Shown here in pieces: positions 32,294-41,530 of a DNA stretch of 64,000 bases (its first letter is position 1; every line of letters begins with the position of its first letter). The position numbers and the translations under genes were made by a program. Source of the stretch: CADEEN01 sp963738425 (GTDB taxonomy: Bacteria; Pseudomonadota; Gammaproteobacteria; Burkholderiales; Burkholderiaceae_C); assembly GCA_963738425.1 (NCBI GenBank), contig CAVTWT010000036.1, positions 103,936 through 167,935 on the forward strand, written 5' to 3'. Below the pieces are notes generated by a model, which did no database searches, had not been told where the DNA came from, and saw nothing but the letters and a program-made list of their open reading frames with translations.

Positions 32294-33866
32294 TCAGCGC
32301 ATCGTCACCCAGCGCAGTTCCAGCAAGTCATTCGGCCAGTGGACCACGTCCACATTCGGCCGCATGACCCAGTTGTGCTGGCGCCGGTACAGCGGAATCA
32401 GCGGCAACTCGGCGTTGACGATGCGCAGCGCCTCGCCGACCATCTGCCGCCGCTTGCCGAGATTGGACTCGACGCGGATGGCGTCGATCAGCGTGTCGAG
32501 CTTCGGGTTGCTGTAGCGGCCGGCGTTGAATGCGCCCGCGGCCAGGCCGTCGTTGGTGCGCACCAGCGACTGGAAGATGTTCCATGGGTCGGGCGTGGCG
32601 GTCCAGCCGAACTCGACCAGAACGCCGGTGCCCTGGCTCAGCTTCGGAAAGAACACCGAGCTCGGTGAGGTGGCGAGGCTGGCCTTGATGCCGACCTTCT
32701 CCAGCATCGACGCCGCGGCCTGGCACACCGACGCGCGCCAGGCGACGTTGACGCAATCCATCTGCACCGAGAAACCGTTCTCGTAGCCGGCTTCCTTGAG
32801 CAAGGCGCGCGCGGCGGCGGCGTCGGCCTTGGGCCGCTGCTCGAACTCGGGCAGGTAGCCATCGACCAGCGGCGAGAAGAAGGAGCCGGTGACCTTGCCT
32901 TCGCCGCGCAGCACCTGCTTGACGATCAGGTCGGTGTCGATCGCCAGCTGCATCGCGCGGCGCACGCGCAGGTCCTTGAACGGGTTCCTGCCTTTGACGT
33001 CGCTGCCGGCCAGCTCCGCGCTGTGCTGGTTCAACGCAAAGTACTGCGTGCCGATGTCGTCGACCTCGCTGACCTTCAGGCTCTTGTCGGCTTTCAGGCG
33101 CGCCAGGTCCTGGAACGACGGGTCGATGACGAAATCGACCTGCCCCGATTGCAGCGCCGCCAGGCGCGTGGCGTCGGACTGGATCACCTGGTACTGGACG
33201 TCGTCGAGGTTGCCGCCGCCGCTGGGTGAACCCTTGCCCCACCACGCCGGGTTGGCCTTGAGCGTGGTCCGCACGTCGGCCTCGTAGCGCACGAGCGTGA
33301 ACGGCCCGGTGCCGTTGGCGTTGCGCACGGCAAAGGTTTCCTGCTTGGCGTTGTAGTCCTGCGGTTTGACGACGTTGTGCGTTTCGGCCCAGGCCTTGCT
33401 CATCATGCCGACCAGGAACAGCTTGTCGGGCAGCACCGCGTCGGGCTGCGTGGTCACGATGTCGATGGTCAAGGCATCGACCTTCTTCGCGCCGCTGATG
33501 CCGAGCATCTGGTTCTTGCGCTGCGAGGCCTTGTCGAGCGCACGCTCGAGGGAGAACACCGCATCGTCGGCGGTGAACGGCGCGCCGTCGTGGAACTTGA
33601 CGCCGGGGCGCAGCTTGAAGCGCCAGGTCGTCGGGCCAGTCATCTCCCACGACGTGGCCAGCGACGGTTCGAGCTTGTAGTCCTTGCCGCGGTTGACCAG
33701 GCCTTCATAGATCTGCGTGACGATCGCGCGAGTGGTAGAGCAGCGCCAGCGCATGCGGGTCCATGCTCTGCGGGTCGAACGCGCTGGCAAAGCGCAGCGT
33801 CTTGCCTTGCGCGGACACGCCTGCTGCGGCAAGCGCGACGGTCAGTCCGATCAGCCAACGTCGCAT
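32294..33866 (-). pseudogene. ABC transporter substrate-binding protein, family 5 (peptide/opine type), one frameshift
   Basis: A periplasmic binding protein of the DppA/OppA class, about 523 aa. It starts with ATG at 33866 behind AAGGAG. The signal peptide is MRRWLIGLTVALAAAGVSAQG, then KTLRFASAFDPQSMDPHALALLYHS. An extra base near 33725 shifts the frame. The rest is intact: VTQIYEGLVNRGKDYKLEPSLATSWEMTG, WRFKLRPGVKFHDGAPFTADDAVFSL, the hallmark of family 5. It ends with WVTMR. The cognate permease and ATPase genes are not in the window. It starts 10 bases after the BMP-protein gene, so they are one transcript. Confidence 0.87.
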
Positions 33867-33876
33867 CGTCACTCCT

Positions 33877-34950
33877 TCACTTCGGCAAATTGCCGACCAC
33901 ACCCTGAACGAACCAATCCATTTTTGCGATCGCATCATCGCCGAGCGCGCCGCGCTCCTGGCGCACGTGGCCGTCCTGGTCGACCAGGCGGCCGACGAAG
34001 GGGCCGGCCGTGCCGGCGATGAGCGCCTTCTCGCGCGCCGCGAGTTCGCGCTTCACGTCGGCGGGCACGCTGGCATGCACGGCCGACAGCCGCACCATGC
34101 CGTCCTTCATGCCGCCCCACGTCGGCTCCGGCTTCCACGTGCCGGCGGCCACCGCTTGCGCGACGCGCGTGTAGTAGCCGCTCCAATCGGACGTGACGGC
34201 GGCGAGCTGTGCATCCGGCGCGAACCGCGACATGTCGCTCTGGTAGCCGATGACCTTGACGCCGCGCTCCTGCGCCGTCTGCGGCACCGCCGGCGAGCCG
34301 CTGTGGTTGGCCAGCACGTCGGCGCCGCCGCCGATCAGCGCCAGCGCCGCTTCGCGCTCCTTCGGCGGATCGAACCAGGTGCCGAGCCAGGCCACGCGCA
34401 CGGTGGCCTGCGGGTTGGCCGCGCGCATGCCCAGGGCAAAGGCGTTGATGCCCTGGATGACCTCGGGCAGCGGGAAGCCGGCCACATAACCGGCCACGCC
34501 GCTCTTGCTCGTCTTGCCGGCCAGCCAGCCGGCGAGCCAGCGGCCTTCGTAGAAGCGGGCGTTGTAGGTGTTCAGGTTGGGCGCGGTCTTGTAGCCACCG
34601 GCATGTTCGAACCTCACCTTGGGGAAGTCCGCGGCGACGCGCAGCGCCGGTTCGAGGTAGCCGAAGCTCGTCGCGAAGATCAGTTGCGTGCCGTCGGCCG
34701 CCATTTCGCGCATCACGCGTTCGGCGTCGGCGCCTTCGGGCACGGCTTCGACATGGCGCGTCTGCACTTTGGCGCCGAGCGACTTCTCCATCGCCTGCCG
34801 CGCCTGGTCATGCTGGTAGGTCCAGCCGGCCTGGCCGATCGGGCTGACGTAGACGAAGCCGACCTTGAGCGGTTCGGCGGCGGAGGTGGGTGTGTTCACA
34901 AGCGCGCACGACAAGACAAGCAGCGGCGCGCCGATGAGGTTTTTGAGCAT
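33877..34950 (-). CDS. BMP-family ABC substrate-binding protein, 357 aa
   Basis: A periplasmic nucleoside or purine-binding protein of the BMP/PnrA family. I chose the ATG at 34950 (MLKNLIGAPLLVLSCALVN), with a GAGGA ribosome site. The signal peptide ends near TSAAEP. Family blocks are LKVGFVYVSPIGQAGWTYQHDQARQAME, ERVMREMAADGTQLIFATSFGYLEPAL, FYEGRWLAGWLAG, VAGYVAGFPLPEVIQGINAF, TWFDPPKEREAALALI and VIGYQSDMSRFAPD. It is paralogous to the lipoprotein at 37007-38176. Its neighbour adenosine deaminase fits purine uptake. Confidence 0.9.
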   Translation of the reverse strand: MLKNLIGAPLLVLSCALVNTPTSAAEPLKVGFVYVSPIGQAGWTYQHDQARQAMEKSLGAKVQTRHVEAVPEGADAERVMREMAADGTQLIFATSFGYLEPALRVAADFPKVRFEHAGGYKTAPNLNTYNARFYEGRWLAGWLAGKTSKSGVAGYVAGFPLPEVIQGINAFALGMRAANPQATVRVAWLGTWFDPPKEREAALALIGGGADVLANHSGSPAVPQTAQERGVKVIGYQSDMSRFAPDAQLAAVTSDWSGYYTRVAQAVAAGTWKPEPTWGGMKDGMVRLSAVHASVPADVKRELAAREKALIAGTAGPFVGRLVDQDGHVRQERGALGDDAIAKMDWFVQGVVGNLPK

Positions 34951-35045
34951 GGTTGTCCTCGACATGGCCACAGATCGGGAGAACAAGCGCGCGGTGGCAC
35001 GCAGCGCCTGTAGGACAACGTCCAGGTCGGGATTGTAAGGAGAGC

Positions 35046-35474
35046 ATGATGCGGCAGCCGATGCTCCAATTCGAGAGCGCCACGGCGGTTTCTCGTTGGG
35101 TCGACATGCACATCGCCATCTGGATCTTCACGTTCATCGGTCTGGCCATTTGGTCGCTGCTCACCTGGGGCCTGCACGCCCTGCTGTCGATCGATCCGAA
35201 GTGGCTCGACGACGTTGAAGCGCTGGTCAAGAACGTGCCCTACGCCGACGTCATCGAGCGCTGGTTCCCCGGCTGGGAGCAGTTGCTCGGCGTGGCCACG
35301 GACTTGGCGCAGACGGTGCTCGGCTGGGTCGGCAGCAATGCACCGCTGGTGGCGTGGATCGTCTGGGGCATCGGCGCGCTGATGCTGCTGTCGATGGGCG
35401 GTGTGCTCTCGCTCTTCGTCTGCCTGGTCAGCGAGAAGGAAGCGGCTCCGCGGACCCCGGGGCTGTCAACGTAG
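35046..35474 (+). CDS. Membrane protein, unknown function, 142 aa
   Basis: The start is ATG at 35046 with AAGGAG upstream (a second ATG follows at 35049). There are three hydrophobic parts: IAIWIFTFIGLAIWSLLTWGLHALL near 20-45, AWIVWGIGALMLLSMGGVLSLFVCLV near the end, and a weaker amphipathic one between. The middle has DPKWLDDVEALVKNVPYADVIERWFPGWEQLLGVATDLAQT. Proteins of this form are frequent in Burkholderiales but unnamed. It is convergent with the deaminase-DUF3052 gene, and the ends overlap by nine bases. Confidence 0.75.
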   Translation: MMRQPMLQFESATAVSRWVDMHIAIWIFTFIGLAIWSLLTWGLHALLSIDPKWLDDVEALVKNVPYADVIERWFPGWEQLLGVATDLAQTVLGWVGSNAPLVAWIVWGIGALMLLSMGGVLSLFVCLVSEKEAAPRTPGLST

Positions 35475-36942
35475 GTTCTTGCGCACCACCAGCTTGAGGC
35501 CCGACCAGACCTCGCTGACCGCGCACACCTTCACATCGACAAATCCCAGCGGCAGCGCCAGCTCGCGGATCGTGTCCTCGGTGATGTCGGTCGCCACCTT
35601 GGCACTCTTCTTCGGCCACGAAACCCACAGCGTTGCATCGGCCGGCAAGGTCTTGCGTTGATCCTGCAGAGCCTGCCCCAGCGTGGCGCGCTGCGTGGCG
35701 AACAAGTGCACGAAGCGCGTGCCGGCGCTGCGCCGCGAGACGATGCGCGCACCCGGCGGCAGCGGCGCCAACCACTGTGCGTACTCGGCGGGCGGATTGA
35801 TCGCGTGCACGTCCGTGCCCTCGCCGATGCCGAGCTTGGCCGCGAGCGGTTTGCCCGAGTAGCCCGGCGCTGGCGCCGTTCCAGAGCGCGATTGGACTGC
35901 GGCGGCGAAATGCGCATCCAGCTCGGCGATCCACCTTGCCTTGTCGGCGGCGCTGGCAAAGCTGGCCTCGAAGCTGTTGCGCGCCAGCGTGTGAGCTTCG
36001 CGCGCGCCGAGCGCCGGCAGCGCCTCGAAGGTCTCGATGAAGTTCTGGTTCAGGTAGCCGCCGAAGTACGCCGGGTCGTCGCTGTTGATCGTGGCGCACA
36101 GGCCCGCTTGCAGCAGCGCCGGCAGGCTGTGCTCGGCCAGCGTGTCGAAGACGCGCAGCTTGATGTTCGACAGCGGGCACACCGTCAGCGGCATGCGCGA
36201 CGCCGCCAGGCGCTGCACCAGCGCCGGAGACTCGACGCAGCGCACACCATGGTCGATGCGCTCGACATGCAGCACGTCGAGCGCCGACTCGATGTAGGCC
36301 GGCGGCCCCTCCTCGCCGGCGTGCGCCACCAGACGCAGCCCCAAGCGCCCGCGCACGCGCGAACACATGCGCGAATTTCTCCGGCGGGTGGCCGCGCTCG
36401 CTGCTGTCGAGGCCGACGCCGATGAACTGCTCGCGCCACGGCAGCGCCGCGTCGAGCGTCGCCATCGCCTCGTCTTCGCTGAGGTGGCGCAGGAAGCACA
36501 GGATCAGCTTCGCCTGCAGCCCCCACTCGGCGTGCGCACGATGGCAGGCATGCGACAGGCCGAGGATGACGTTCTTCATCGGCACGCCGCGCGCGGTGTG
36601 GGTCTGCGGATCGAAGAAGATTTCGGCGCAGCGCACGTTCTCCGCTGCCGCCTTTTCGAGGTACGCAAAGCCGAGGTCGAAAAAGTCCTGCTCGGTCAGC
36701 AGCACCGATGCGCCAGCGTAGTAGATGTCGAGAAAACTCTGCAGGTCCGAAAACGCATACGCAGCGCGCAGCGCTTCGATGCTCGGGTAGGAGAGCTGCA
36801 CACCGTTGCGCGCCGCCAGCGCAAAGATCATCTCCGGTTCGAGCGAGCCTTCGATGTGGATGTGCAGCTCGGCCTTGGGCATCGTGCGCAGCAGCGCCGG
36901 CAGGCGCTCGCGCGGGATGCGGTCGAAGTGAATGGTGTTCAT
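35466..36942 (-). pseudogene. add: Adenosine deaminase fused to DUF3052 domain, one frameshift
   Basis: Adenosine deaminase (adenosine to inosine; Zn enzyme) with an extra C-terminal domain, about 491 aa. The deaminase starts MNTIHFDRIPRERLPALLRTMPKAELHIHIEGSLEPE (HxH zinc motif). It continues to FARARALG, then a C4 run at 36339-36342 has one base too many. The other frame gives LRLVAHAGEEGPPAYIESAL, RIDHGVRC and TINSDDPAYFGGY (zinc Asp) and ends near ARWIAELDAHFAAAV. Then, without stop or start codon, follows a DUF3052 domain (PGYSGKPLAAKLGIGEG, LWVSWPKKSAKVATDITEDTIRELALPLGFVDVKVCAV, WSGLKLVVRK). The fusion is in frame. Two nearby BMP proteins support purine salvage. Confidence 0.87.
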
Positions 36943-36949
36943 GGTCTCA

Positions 36950-36985
36950 ATGCAAAAGGCCGCCGAAGTTGCCTGCGGCGGCCTC
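36950..36985 (-). terminator. Rho-independent terminator after the BMP lipoprotein gene
   Basis: On the minus strand, AGGCCGCCG, a ten-base loop and CGGCGGCCT (36957-36984) are followed by TTTGCATT. It lies between the BMP gene (stop 37007) and the deaminase start (36942), so the deaminase needs read-through or its own promoter. Confidence 0.7.
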
Positions 36986-37006
36986 GATCATCGTTCGTTC
37001 AGCGAC

Positions 37007-38176
37007 TCACTTCTTGTCGCCGGACGGCACCTTGCCGTCCACGCCCTTGACGTAGAAGTTGATGCCGAGCATGAACTTGTCGTCCGGCGTCACGTCCTTC
37101 TCGACCACGTTCTTGCCGTCCTGGCCGACGACCGGGCCCTTCCACGGGTGGAAGCTGCCGTCTTTCAAGCCGGCGCGCGCGGCGTCGACCTTGGCCTTGA
37201 GCTCGGCCGGCACCTTGTCGCTGATGGCGATCAGGTCGATCGCGCCCTGCTTGACGCCCCACCATTCCTGGGTCGTCTTCCAGGTGCCGTCGAGCGCGTC
37301 CTTGACCGCCTTCTTGTAGTACGGGCCCCAGTTGATGATCGCCGAGCCGAGGTGCGCTTCCTTGGCGAAGCTGCTCATGTCGCTGTCCCAGCCGAAAGCC
37401 ATCTTCTTGTTCTTCTCGGCGGTCTGCAGCACCGCGGTCGAATCGGTGTTCTGGAACAGCACGTCGGCACCCTGGTTGATCAGGCTCTGCGCGGCTTCGC
37501 CTTCCTTCGGCGGATCGAACCACTTGCCGATCCAGACCACCTTGGTCTTGATCTTCGGGTTCACGCTCTGTGCGCCGAGGGTGAAGGTGTTGATGTTGCG
37601 GATGACTTCGGGGATCGGGATCGAGCCGACCACACCCAGCGTGTTGGTCTTGGTCATGCCGCCGGCGACCACGCCCGCCAGGTACGCGCCTTCGTAGGTG
37701 CGGCTGTCGTAGGTGCGCATGTTGTCGGCGGTCTTGAAGCCGGTGCCATGCTCGAACTTCACGTCCTTGGTGTCGGCCGCGACCTTCATCATCGGGTCCA
37801 TGTAGCCGAAGGTGGTGCCGAAGATCAGCTTGTTGCCGTCGGCCACCATCTGCCGGATCACGCGCTCGGCGTCGGCGGCCTCGGGCACGTTCTCGACGTA
37901 GCTGGTCTTGATCTTGTCGCCGAACTCGGCCTCGATGGCCTTGCGGCCTTGCTCGTGTGCGTAGGTCCAGCCGGCGTCACCGACCGGGCCGACATAGGCA
38001 AAGGCAATCTTCAAGGGCTCGGGCTTGGCCGGCGCAGCAGAAGCGGCCGGCGCTGCAGCAGGTGCCGCGGCGGCGGGCGCCTCTTCCTTCTTGCCGCAGC
38101 CGACGAGGGCGGCGGCCACAGCCAGCGTGGACGCGCCGGACAGGCGAAACAACAAGCGCTTCTTGGAGTCGATCAT
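37007..38176 (-). CDS. BMP-family ABC substrate-binding lipoprotein, 389 aa
   Basis: A membrane-anchored purine/nucleoside-binding protein of the BMP/PnrA family. The signal is MIDSKKRLLFRLSGASTLAV with lipobox LVGC (Cys near 27), followed by an Ala/Pro-rich tether (about 30-50). Family blocks are LKIAFAYVGPVGDAGWTYAHEQGRKAIE, RVIRQMVADGNKLIFGTTFGYMDPMM, GAYLAGVVAGGMTKTNTLGVVGSIPIPEVIRNINTF and KWFDPPKEGEAAQSLI. It is close to the protein at 33877-34950. A terminator follows. Together with adenosine deaminase it suggests uptake and breakdown of purine nucleosides; the transporter core is not here. Confidence 0.92.
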   Translation of the reverse strand: MIDSKKRLLFRLSGASTLAVAAALVGCGKKEEAPAAAAPAAAPAASAAPAKPEPLKIAFAYVGPVGDAGWTYAHEQGRKAIEAEFGDKIKTSYVENVPEAADAERVIRQMVADGNKLIFGTTFGYMDPMMKVAADTKDVKFEHGTGFKTADNMRTYDSRTYEGAYLAGVVAGGMTKTNTLGVVGSIPIPEVIRNINTFTLGAQSVNPKIKTKVVWIGKWFDPPKEGEAAQSLINQGADVLFQNTDSTAVLQTAEKNKKMAFGWDSDMSSFAKEAHLGSAIINWGPYYKKAVKDALDGTWKTTQEWWGVKQGAIDLIAISDKVPAELKAKVDAARAGLKDGSFHPWKGPVVGQDGKNVVEKDVTPDDKFMLGINFYVKGVDGKVPSGDKK

Positions 38177-38307
38177 GGGTTCTCCTGGTGCGAACGACGG
38201 GGGTTGGGAAGTCAGGAATTATGTGCGTGACCCAAACCGGGGCGTCATACGCCCGCTCGGATGCCTTTCATGCTCGCACGCATATACCGTGCCTTCACTC
38301 GCGCCCA

Positions 38308-39021
38308 TCACTCGCGCATCAGGCGCAGCGCCTCGGAGTGGAACTCGCGCATGAAGAGCACCCAGACCACGCCCGCGCTGCCGACGGCGAAGGCGATCGG
38401 CGAGACCAGCCAGGCCGCGGCCGCGAAGGCGAAGTAGTAGGCGCGCAGGCCGTCGTTGAACGACTCGGCGGCCAGGCCCATGACGCCGCCGGCGCGGTCG
38501 GCAAAGCGTTCACGGTCGGCTTCGGAGAGGCTCTCGAACTCTTTGTGGTCCGGCGCCGCAGCCACCAGCAGCGCGCCCAGGCTGTACTGGCGCAGGCTCC
38601 AGGTGAAGCGGAAGAAGGCGTAGACAAAAACGCCGGTCAGCAGCAGCAGCTTCAGGTCGAGCACCAGGCGCGAGGTGCGCACGGCAAACGGCAGCTCCGA
38701 GACCAGCGCGCTGGTCTGCTCCGACGAGCCGAGCAAGGCCAGCAGGCCGCCGACGATCAGCAGCGTGGTCGAGGCAAAGAAGCTCGGGCTGGTCGACAGG
38801 TTCTGGACGACGATGGCGTCGATCACGCGAACATCGCGGCGCGTCGATTGCATCATCCACAACCGGCGCTCGCGGTTGCCTTCGGCCAGCAGCGAGGGCT
38901 GCACTGTCGAGCGGCGCTTGGCAAAGCGCGCATAGCCGATCCAGCAGAAGAAGTACCAGGCCAGCGCCAGCCACTCCCAGCGCGGCAGGGCAGAGAAGAT
39001 CAGTTGCCAGAAATTGGTCAC
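38308..39021 (-). CDS. DUF599 family membrane protein, 237 aa
   Basis: A DUF599 inner-membrane protein of unknown function. There are four hydrophobic segments: WLALAWYFFCWIGYARFA near 17-34, STTLLIVGGLLALLG, LKLLLLTGVFVYAFFRF and AWLVSPIAFAVGSAGVVWVLFM near the end. Family wording includes RDVRVIDAIVVQNLSTSPSFFASTTLLIVGGL, WSLRQYSLGALLVAAAP and SFNDGLRAYYFAFAAAAWLVSP. It starts at 39021, just right of which lies a dispersed repeat. Confidence 0.85.
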   Translation of the reverse strand: MTNFWQLIFSALPRWEWLALAWYFFCWIGYARFAKRRSTVQPSLLAEGNRERRLWMMQSTRRDVRVIDAIVVQNLSTSPSFFASTTLLIVGGLLALLGSSEQTSALVSELPFAVRTSRLVLDLKLLLLTGVFVYAFFRFTWSLRQYSLGALLVAAAPDHKEFESLSEADRERFADRAGGVMGLAAESFNDGLRAYYFAFAAAAWLVSPIAFAVGSAGVVWVLFMREFHSEALRLMRE

Positions 39022-39032
39022 GGCGTGACTTT

Positions 39033-39119
39033 ACCCACCCCCGGAGCGCCTGCGGCGCTTCCCCCTCAAGGGGGCCACGCTGGCGGACCGGCAGAGCCGG
39101 ATCCGCGGCGTGCGCTTGG
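39033..39119. repeat. Dispersed intergenic repeat, copy 1 (CCCCCTCAAGGGGG type)
   Basis: About 87 bases. They start acccacccccggagcgcctgcggcgcttccccctcaaggggg and end near gatccgcggcgtgcgcttgga. They match the reverse complement of 58166-58252 at nearly all positions. Contains two small hairpins (cgcctgcggcg and ccccctcaaggggg). Confidence 0.8.
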
Positions 39120-39141
39120 AGGTGCGTACCCCCGCGCGACG

Positions 39142-39729
39142 TCAGTGGGCGGCTCTTTGCGAGGCCGCCAACTTCAAAGCGGCGTTGACGACACCGGCCA
39201 GCATTGCTGCGGCCTTGGCGTCGGCCAGCGTGCCGTCGGCCGCAAACGCCTCGTGGGCCTTGCTCACTGCCTGCTGCTGCGGCACGACGAGCATCTGGAA
39301 GGCCATCTGCAGGTACTGGCGCATGGTGTTCAATGCCCGCAAGCCGCCGAGCGCGCCGGGCGAGCTGGCCAGCAGCGCCACCGGCTTGTTGCTGGTGGCG
39401 GCCAGGCCATCCTTCAGGCGCGACAGCCAGTCGAAGGCGTTGATCACCAGCGGCGTCGGAAAGCCGTTGTACTCGGGCGTGACGATCACCAGCGCATCGT
39501 GCGCGGCAATCGCATCGCGCAGCGCCGCCGCGCCGGCCGGCACGCCCTGCCCGGCTTCGATGTCGCCGTCGTACAGCGGCAAGGCCAGCGCGCGCAGGTC
39601 GAGCACCGTGGTTTGCGCGCCGGCCGCATCGGCCACGGCGCGCGCCGCGTCGCGCAGCTTGACGCTCCATGCGCCGTTGCGAGCGCTGCCGGCGATCAGC
39701 AGCAGCCTGGTCGGGGGCACGGCGCTCAT
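39142..39729 (-). CDS. NADPH-dependent FMN reductase, 195 aa
   Basis: A flavodoxin-fold FMN/quinone reductase (chromate reductase-like family). Visible parts are LLLIAGSARNGAWSVKLRDAA (phosphate-binding loop), LDLRALALPLYDGDIE, VIVTPEYNGFPTPLVINAFDWLSRL (conserved EYN block) and LLASSPGALGGLRALNTMRQYL. It is the last gene of the FMN-pirin cluster, and its start lies 7 bases after the DoxX stop. Likely role: two-electron reduction of quinones or other electrophiles. Confidence 0.9.
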   Translation of the reverse strand: MSAVPPTRLLLIAGSARNGAWSVKLRDAARAVADAAGAQTTVLDLRALALPLYDGDIEAGQGVPAGAAALRDAIAAHDALVIVTPEYNGFPTPLVINAFDWLSRLKDGLAATSNKPVALLASSPGALGGLRALNTMRQYLQMAFQMLVVPQQQAVSKAHEAFAADGTLADAKAAAMLAGVVNAALKLAASQRAAH

Positions 39730-39736
39730 CGCCGCC

Positions 39737-40147
39737 TCAGGCCTTGGCGTTGCGGCGCGCGTCGAGGCTCAGCGCCCCGGCGCCGAAAGCGAAGACGAAC
39801 AGCAGGCCACCCGTGACGGAGAGGTTCTTCAAGAACATCAGCCGCTGCATCATCTGCTGATCGGCCGGCATGGACCAATAGTTGTGGAAGATGACGCTGG
39901 CCACGAGCGTGAACGCAGCCAGTGCCAGCGCCGCCCAGCGGGCCTGCCAGCCGACGATCAGCAGCACGCCGGCCACCAGCTCCACCACGCCGGCCGCGAT
40001 GGCCAACAGCATCGGCGCCGGCAAGCCCTTGCTGGCGATGTAGCCGGCAGTGCCTTCAAGGCCGGTGAGTTTGCCGAAGCCGGCCAGCACGAACATCAGC
40101 GCCAGCAGGATGCGGGCGATCACGAGAGGAAATCCTTGGGTGTTCAT
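39737..40147 (-). CDS. DoxX family membrane protein, 136 aa
   Basis: A DoxX-type inner-membrane protein with four helices. It starts with ATG at 40147 (MNTQGFPLVIARILLALMF). Typical text is LLALMFVLAGFGKLTGLEGTAGYIASKGLP, VELVAGVLLIVGWQARWAALALAAFTLVASVIFHNYW and KNLSVTGGLLFVFAFGAGALSLD. Members are linked to quinone or thiol redox, and here it sits among two quinone-reductase-like genes and pirin. The exact role is unknown. Confidence 0.9.
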   Translation of the reverse strand: MNTQGFPLVIARILLALMFVLAGFGKLTGLEGTAGYIASKGLPAPMLLAIAAGVVELVAGVLLIVGWQARWAALALAAFTLVASVIFHNYWSMPADQQMMQRLMFLKNLSVTGGLLFVFAFGAGALSLDARRNAKA

Positions 40148-40179
40148 CGAACGGGTCCTTTGAAGTGAAGAAGAAGGAA

Positions 40180-40734
40180 TTATTTGAGCAGCGCGGCGGC
40201 TTCGACGATGCGCTGGCCGAAGGCGCGCGCGGTGGCGAGGTCGCCCGGAATCATTTCGTCGGTCGATGCATCGGAAGGTGACACCGTCATCAGGCCGCCG
40301 TAGCCGCCGATGTTGTTGAGGTCGTCGCGTGTGCTCGCTTTGGCATTGCTGGCGTGCATGCCCATGCCGGCCCACAGCATGCCGTGCTGCTGGCTGAGCG
40401 TCCAGAAGTAAGTCAGCGTCGAGAACTTGTCGCCGTTCAGCGTCGCCGAGTTGGTGAAGCCGGCGGCCAGCTTGTTGCGCCAGGCCTTGCCGAACCAGGG
40501 CTTGCTCGACGCGTCGGCAAACTTCTTGAACTGCCACGACGGCCCGCCCATGTAGGTCGGCGCGCCGAAGACGATGGCGTCGGCTGCCAGCAATTGGTCC
40601 CAGGCCCCGTCAGGCAGGTTGCCCTCGGCGTCGATCGCGATCAGTGCGCCACCGCTGCCCTCGGCCACCGCTTCGGCAACCTTCTTCGTGTGGCCGTAGC
40701 CGCTGTGATAGACGATGACGATTTTCTTGCTCAT
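40180..40734 (-). CDS. Flavodoxin family NAD(P)H:quinone oxidoreductase-like protein, 184 aa
   Basis: A flavodoxin-fold protein of the WrbA/FMN oxidoreductase class. It starts with ATG at 40734 (MSKKIVIVYHSGYGHTKKVAEAVAEG, the FMN phosphate loop). Further marks are LAADAIVFGAPTYMGGPSWQFKKFADASSKPWFGKAWRNKLAAGFTNSATLNGDK and WAGMGMHASNAKASTRDDLNNIGGYGGLMTVSP. It probably reduces quinones with NAD(P)H. It lies 14 bases after pirin and 32 before DoxX, in one transcript. Confidence 0.9.
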   Translation of the reverse strand: MSKKIVIVYHSGYGHTKKVAEAVAEGSGGALIAIDAEGNLPDGAWDQLLAADAIVFGAPTYMGGPSWQFKKFADASSKPWFGKAWRNKLAAGFTNSATLNGDKFSTLTYFWTLSQQHGMLWAGMGMHASNAKASTRDDLNNIGGYGGLMTVSPSDASTDEMIPGDLATARAFGQRIVEAAALLK

Positions 40735-40748
40735 GTTGTTTCCTGAAT

Positions 40749-41450
40749 TCAAGGCTGGAGATCGAAGACGATGACCTCGGCCTCGTGGCCCTGGTCGATG
40801 ACGAGACGGCTTTCGCCGGAGAGTTTTGCGGCATCGCCCGCGGCCAGCGTCTGACCGTTGACGTTGACGCTGCCGCGCACCGCGTGCACATAGGCCAGGC
40901 GCTTGTCGTTCAGCGGCAGTTCGACGCGTTCCGCGCCATCGAACAAGCCGGCGTACATCGACGCATCGGCGTGAATGGTCACCGAGCCGTCGCGGCCATC
41001 CGGCGACGCGACCAGCTTCAGCGCACCGCGCTTGTCGGCCGCAGAGAACGCCTTCTGCTCGTAGCCCGGTGCAATGCCCTGCCGGTCCGGCAGGATCCAG
41101 ATCTGCAGGAAGTGCGTGGTCTTGTCCGCGGCGTGGTTGAACTCGCTGTGCCGCACGCCGGTGCCCGCGCTCATGCGCTGAACCTCGCCCGGCACGATCG
41201 ACGAGCTGTTGTTCATGCTGTCCTTGTGGGCGATGGCGCCATCGAGCACGTACGACACGATTTCCATGTCGCGGTGGCCGTGCGTGCCGAAGCCGGTGCC
41301 CGGCGCGATGCGGTCCTCGTTGATGACGCGCAGATTGCCGAAGCCCATGTGGGCCGGGTCGTGGTAGTCGGCGAACGAGAAGCTGTGGAAACTCTTCAGC
41401 CAGCCGTGATCGGCGTAGCCGCGGTCTTGGGATTTGCGAAGTGTCAACAT
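40749..41450 (-). CDS. Pirin family protein, 233 aa
   Basis: A bicupin of the pirin/YhhW type, an iron-binding redox-sensing or quercetinase-like protein. It starts with ATG at 41450 (MLTLRKSQDRGYADHGWLKSFHSFSFADYHDPAHMGFG, the family signature with metal His residues). Then LRVINEDRIAPGTGFGTHGHRDMEIVSYVL (second metal block, HGHRDME) and GTGVRHSEFNH follow. It is the first gene of the four-gene redox cluster. Its upstream region holds a TTGAA-TTCAA palindrome, then an IS remnant, then the LysR gene. Confidence 0.93.
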   Translation of the reverse strand: MLTLRKSQDRGYADHGWLKSFHSFSFADYHDPAHMGFGNLRVINEDRIAPGTGFGTHGHRDMEIVSYVLDGAIAHKDSMNNSSSIVPGEVQRMSAGTGVRHSEFNHAADKTTHFLQIWILPDRQGIAPGYEQKAFSAADKRGALKLVASPDGRDGSVTIHADASMYAGLFDGAERVELPLNDKRLAYVHAVRGSVNVNGQTLAAGDAAKLSGESRLVIDQGHEAEVIVFDLQP

Positions 41451-41497
41451 GGTGAATGGACTGTAGGCAAGGCGACAAGCACTCGGGCACTGCACGC

Positions 41498-41514
41498 TTG
41501 AAGTACTCGTTCAA
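41498..41514. promoter_or_regulatory. Possible LysR-type operator upstream of pirin
   Basis: TTGAA, seven bases, TTCAA (41498-41514). This inverted repeat has the spacing of a LysR box (T-N11-A type). It lies 48 bases upstream of the pirin start. It is the kind of site expected between this cluster and its divergent LysR gene, which now starts 630 bases away. Confidence 0.4.
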
Positions 41515-41530
41515 ATAAGATGATAGGCTG

